Assembly (NCBI RefSeq): GCF_002270415.1 | Contig: NZ_NNRI01000007.1 | Span: 930,001 to 994,000 of the forward strand | Source of the DNA: Mesorhizobium sophorae | GTDB taxonomy: Bacteria; Pseudomonadota; Alphaproteobacteria; Rhizobiales; Rhizobiaceae | Length of the DNA stretch: 64,000 nt | Direction: 5' to 3' | Shown: in pieces, positions 61,177 through 64,000 of the stretch | Position numbering within the stretch: position 1 is the stretch's first letter | Layout: each line of letters begins with the position of its first letter | Translations under genes and position numbers: made by a program | The notes under the pieces: model-generated | What the model was told of the DNA's origin: nothing | The model's database searches: none | What the model saw: the letters and a program-made list of their open reading frames with translations, nothing else

Positions 61177-61908
61177 ATGGCGGATCTGGCAGGCAAGGTC
61201 GTTGTCGTCACGGCGGCGGCGCAAGGCATCGGCAAGGCGAGCGCGCTGGCCTTCGCCAAGGCGGGTGCCGTCGTCTACGCCACCGACATCAACGAGGCGC
61301 TGCTGGCAGAGCTCGCCAAGACCTCCGACATCAAGACCCGCAAGCTCGATGTGCTCAACGACGATGCCGTCAACGCCGCCTTCGCCGAGATCGGCAAGGT
61401 CGACGTGCTGTTCAATTGTGCCGGCTTCGTCCATTCCGGCTCGATCCTCGAGATGAAGGACGCCGATCTCGATTTCGCCTTCAACCTCAACGTCCGCGCC
61501 ATGATACGCACCATCAAAGCGGTGCTGCCCGGCATGCTGGAGCGCGGCGACGGATCGATCATCAACATGTCGTCGGTTGCCGGCGCCGGTAAGGGCGTGC
61601 CGAACCGCTTCGCCTATGGCGTCACCAAGGCCGCGGTCATCGGCCTGACCAAGGCAGTCGCCGCCGACTATGTCGCCAAGGGCATTCGCTGCAATGCCAT
61701 TTGCCCCGGCACGGTCGAGAGCCCGTCGCTGCAGGACCGTATGCATGCGCAGGGCGACTACGAAGCAGCCCGCGCCGCCTTCATCGCCCGCCAGCCGATG
61801 GGCCGGCTCGGCACGCCGGAGGAAATCGCCGATCTCGCCGTCTATCTGGCCGGCGCCACCTATACGTCCGGACAGGCCTATAATATCGACGGCGGCTGGT
61901 CGATCTGA
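61177..61908 (+). CDS. SDR, 2-keto-3-deoxy-L-fuconate/rhamnonate 4-dehydrogenase-like
   Basis: ATG 61177 follows GAGGAG; 243 residues. NAD motif VVTAAAQGIGKASALAFAKAG, NCAGFVHSGSIL, catalytic NMSSVAGAGKGVPNRFAYGV-TKAA (Ser-Tyr-Lys) and C-terminal IDGGWSI. The TAAAQGIG form and overall match are typical of 2-keto-3-deoxy-L-fuconate dehydrogenases (also mammalian DHRS6). The FAH-family gene that follows after 25 bp would cleave the resulting diketo acid. Confidence 0.85.
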   Translation: MADLAGKVVVVTAAAQGIGKASALAFAKAGAVVYATDINEALLAELAKTSDIKTRKLDVLNDDAVNAAFAEIGKVDVLFNCAGFVHSGSILEMKDADLDFAFNLNVRAMIRTIKAVLPGMLERGDGSIINMSSVAGAGKGVPNRFAYGVTKAAVIGLTKAVAADYVAKGIRCNAICPGTVESPSLQDRMHAQGDYEAARAAFIARQPMGRLGTPEEIADLAVYLAGATYTSGQAYNIDGGWSI

Positions 61909-61933
61909 ACCAAACCGACTGAGGAGACATACC

Positions 61934-62779
61934 ATGAAGCTGCTGCGCTATGGCGAGGCAGGGAGCGAACGCCCCGGCCTGCTCGATGCGGATGGAACGA
62001 TCCGTGATCTCACCGGCCATGTCGCCGACATCGGCGGCAAGGTACTCGATCCGGCATCGCTGGCGACGCTGGCCAAGCTCGATCCCAAGTCGCTGCCAGC
62101 GGTTTCCGGCAAGCCCCGCATCGGCGCCTGCGTTGCTGGCGCCGGCAAGTTCATCTGCATCGGCCTCAACTATTCCGACCACGCCGCCGAGACCGGCGCC
62201 ACCGTGCCGCCGGAGCCAATCATCTTCATGAAGGCAAGCTCGGCCATCGTCGGGCCGGACGACGACGTGCTGATCCCGCGCGGCTCGGTAAAGACCGACT
62301 GGGAAGTCGAACTGGCCGTGGTCATCGGCAAGACCGCCAAATACATCAGCGAAGCCGACGCGCTCGACTATGTCGCCGGCTATTGCGTCGCCCACGATGT
62401 CTCCGAACGCGCCTTCCAGGCCGAGCGGCAGGGCCAGTGGACCAAGGGCAAGTCCTGCGACACCTTCGGTCCGATCGGCCCGTGGCTGGTGACCAAGGAC
62501 GAGGTCGCCGACCCGCAGAACATCAAGATGTGGCTGACCGTCAACGGCAAGACGATGCAGAACGGCTCGACCAAGACCATGGTCTATGGCGTGGCATACC
62601 TTGTTTCCTACCTCAGCCAGTTCATGTCGCTACACCCAGGCGACATCATCTCGACCGGCACGCCACCCGGCGTCGGGCTGGGCATGAAGCCGCCGGTGTT
62701 TTTGAAGGCCGGTGATGTTGTCGAGCTCGGCATCGAGGGCCTTGGCCAGCAGAAGCAGACGTTCAAGGCTGACGCTTGA
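61934..62779 (+). CDS. FAH-family hydrolase, 2,4-diketo-3-deoxy-L-fuconate hydrolase-like
   Basis: 281 residues. FICIGLNYSDHAAETGATVP, EPIIFMKASSAIVGPDDDVL, metal glutamates in DWEVELAVVIG and the aspartate in VAHDVSERAFQ, then ISTGTPPGVGLGMKPPVFL: all ligands intact, unlike the HpaG copy. Expected to split 2,4-diketo-3-deoxy sugar acids to pyruvate and lactate, completing the reaction begun by the SDR upstream. Confidence 0.88.
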   Translation: MKLLRYGEAGSERPGLLDADGTIRDLTGHVADIGGKVLDPASLATLAKLDPKSLPAVSGKPRIGACVAGAGKFICIGLNYSDHAAETGATVPPEPIIFMKASSAIVGPDDDVLIPRGSVKTDWEVELAVVIGKTAKYISEADALDYVAGYCVAHDVSERAFQAERQGQWTKGKSCDTFGPIGPWLVTKDEVADPQNIKMWLTVNGKTMQNGSTKTMVYGVAYLVSYLSQFMSLHPGDIISTGTPPGVGLGMKPPVFLKAGDVVELGIEGLGQQKQTFKADA

Positions 62780-62800
62780 GCACTAAGGTTCGATAAGTTT

Positions 62801-62927
62801 GCGCCGCCCCTCATCCGCCTGCCGGCACCTTCTCCCCGTATAGTGACGGGGAGAAGGGAGCGCTCCAACGCTGCCGACCCCCTCTCCCCGTTCTTCACGG
62901 GGAGAGGGTAAGGGTGAGGGGCAGCGC
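62801..62927. repeat. Intergenic palindromic repeat (TTCTCCCCG family), copy 2
   Basis: Outer arms GCGCCGCCCCTCA and TGAGGGGCAGCGC with two internal hairpins (TTCTCCCCGTATAGTGACGG and CTCTCCCCGTTCTTCACGGG cores). Same family as 21684-21862. It lies between two convergent genes. Confidence 0.75.
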
Positions 62928-62944
62928 CGACCTCTGCAGCGATA

Positions 62945-63943
<999 letters not shown>

Positions 63944-63958
63944 GGCTTCGTCCCTGTT

Positions 63959-64000
63959 CTAGAGTTTGACGGCTGCGCCGCTGCGCACGCTCTCGTCTGC
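63959..64000 (-). CDS. C-terminal end of a gene continuing past the right edge
   Basis: An open minus-strand frame runs from the edge to TAG at 63959-63961 and ends ADESVRSGAAVKL. This kind of ending (ESxRSGxxVxL) is common in Gfo/Idh/MocA-type sugar oxidoreductases, which fits a sugar ABC operon, but 13 residues do not allow a firm call. Its stop lies 15 bp before the ATPase start. Confidence 0.45.
   Translation of the reverse strand, partial: ADESVRSGAAVKL

Overview
The window looks like chromosomal DNA of a Mesorhizobium-like alphaproteobacterium (Rhizobiales). This rests on uniformly high GC coding sequence, rhizobial-type intergenic palindromes (CCCAAAA/TTTTGGG and TTCTCCCCG/CGGGGAGAA families), and a dense mix of ABC transporters, GntR/IclR/AraC regulators and catabolic operons. 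Genus assignment is inference; no rRNA or complete tRNA is present.

Left part (1-13.7 kb) is accessory in character. It opens with the start of a probable tyrosine integrase running off the left edge and a 47-bp 3' fragment of tRNA-Arg(ACG), which together look like the end of an integrated element. Two further 18-bp copies resembling the tRNA 3' end (2025-2042, 13656-13673) each close a duplicated 0.37-kb block encoding a small membrane peptide. Between them lie a frameshifted gene, a flavin monooxygenase, a DUF302 protein, two alpha/beta hydrolases divergent from an AraC regulator, a DHFR-fold protein, two small secreted proteins and two large TolB/TPR proteins with a LuxR or a class III cyclase N-terminus. 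A frameshifted SDR follows at 13.7 kb.

Middle part (15-35 kb): a GntR repressor with a perfect TTGTATACAA operator controls a polyamine-type ABC importer, a gamma-glutamyltransferase, an oxalyl-CoA-synthetase-like ligase and a ketopantoate-reductase-like enzyme. After a DUF1127 peptide and an OmpR-type TolB/TPR regulator comes a nearly complete 4-hydroxyphenylacetate (homoprotocatechuate) pathway: AraC activator, hpaB, hpaC, hpaR, hpaF, hpaE, hpaD, hpaG, hpaH. The final aldolase hpaI is not in the window.

35-45 kb: a minus-strand operon (IclR regulator, Tm-1-like protein, HAD hydrolase, two class III PLP enzymes, an APH-fold kinase) is divergent from an amino-acid permease and an aldehyde dehydrogenase. 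The kinase/PLP pair resembles the animal hydroxylysine kinase and ethanolamine-phosphate/phosphohydroxylysine phospholyase pair. This is the best candidate here for an undescribed catabolic system.

45-57 kb: a methionine-type importer metQ-metN-metI; a BTAD-type TolB/TPR regulator (the fourth member of this architecture family in the window); then a minus-strand group of hydantoinase/oxoprolinase subunits A and B, an orphan amino-acid binding protein and a GcvT-like protein, with a second GntR-type operator upstream. A ferredoxin-NADP reductase with a strong terminator follows.

57-64 kb: deoC of the long, animal-like type with a two-domain ALDH16-like dehydrogenase, flanked on both sides by the same 49-bp palindrome; then an SDR and an FAH-family hydrolase fitting the last steps of non-phosphorylative L-fucose/L-rhamnose breakdown, a sugar-type ABC ATPase, and the last 13 codons of a further minus-strand gene.
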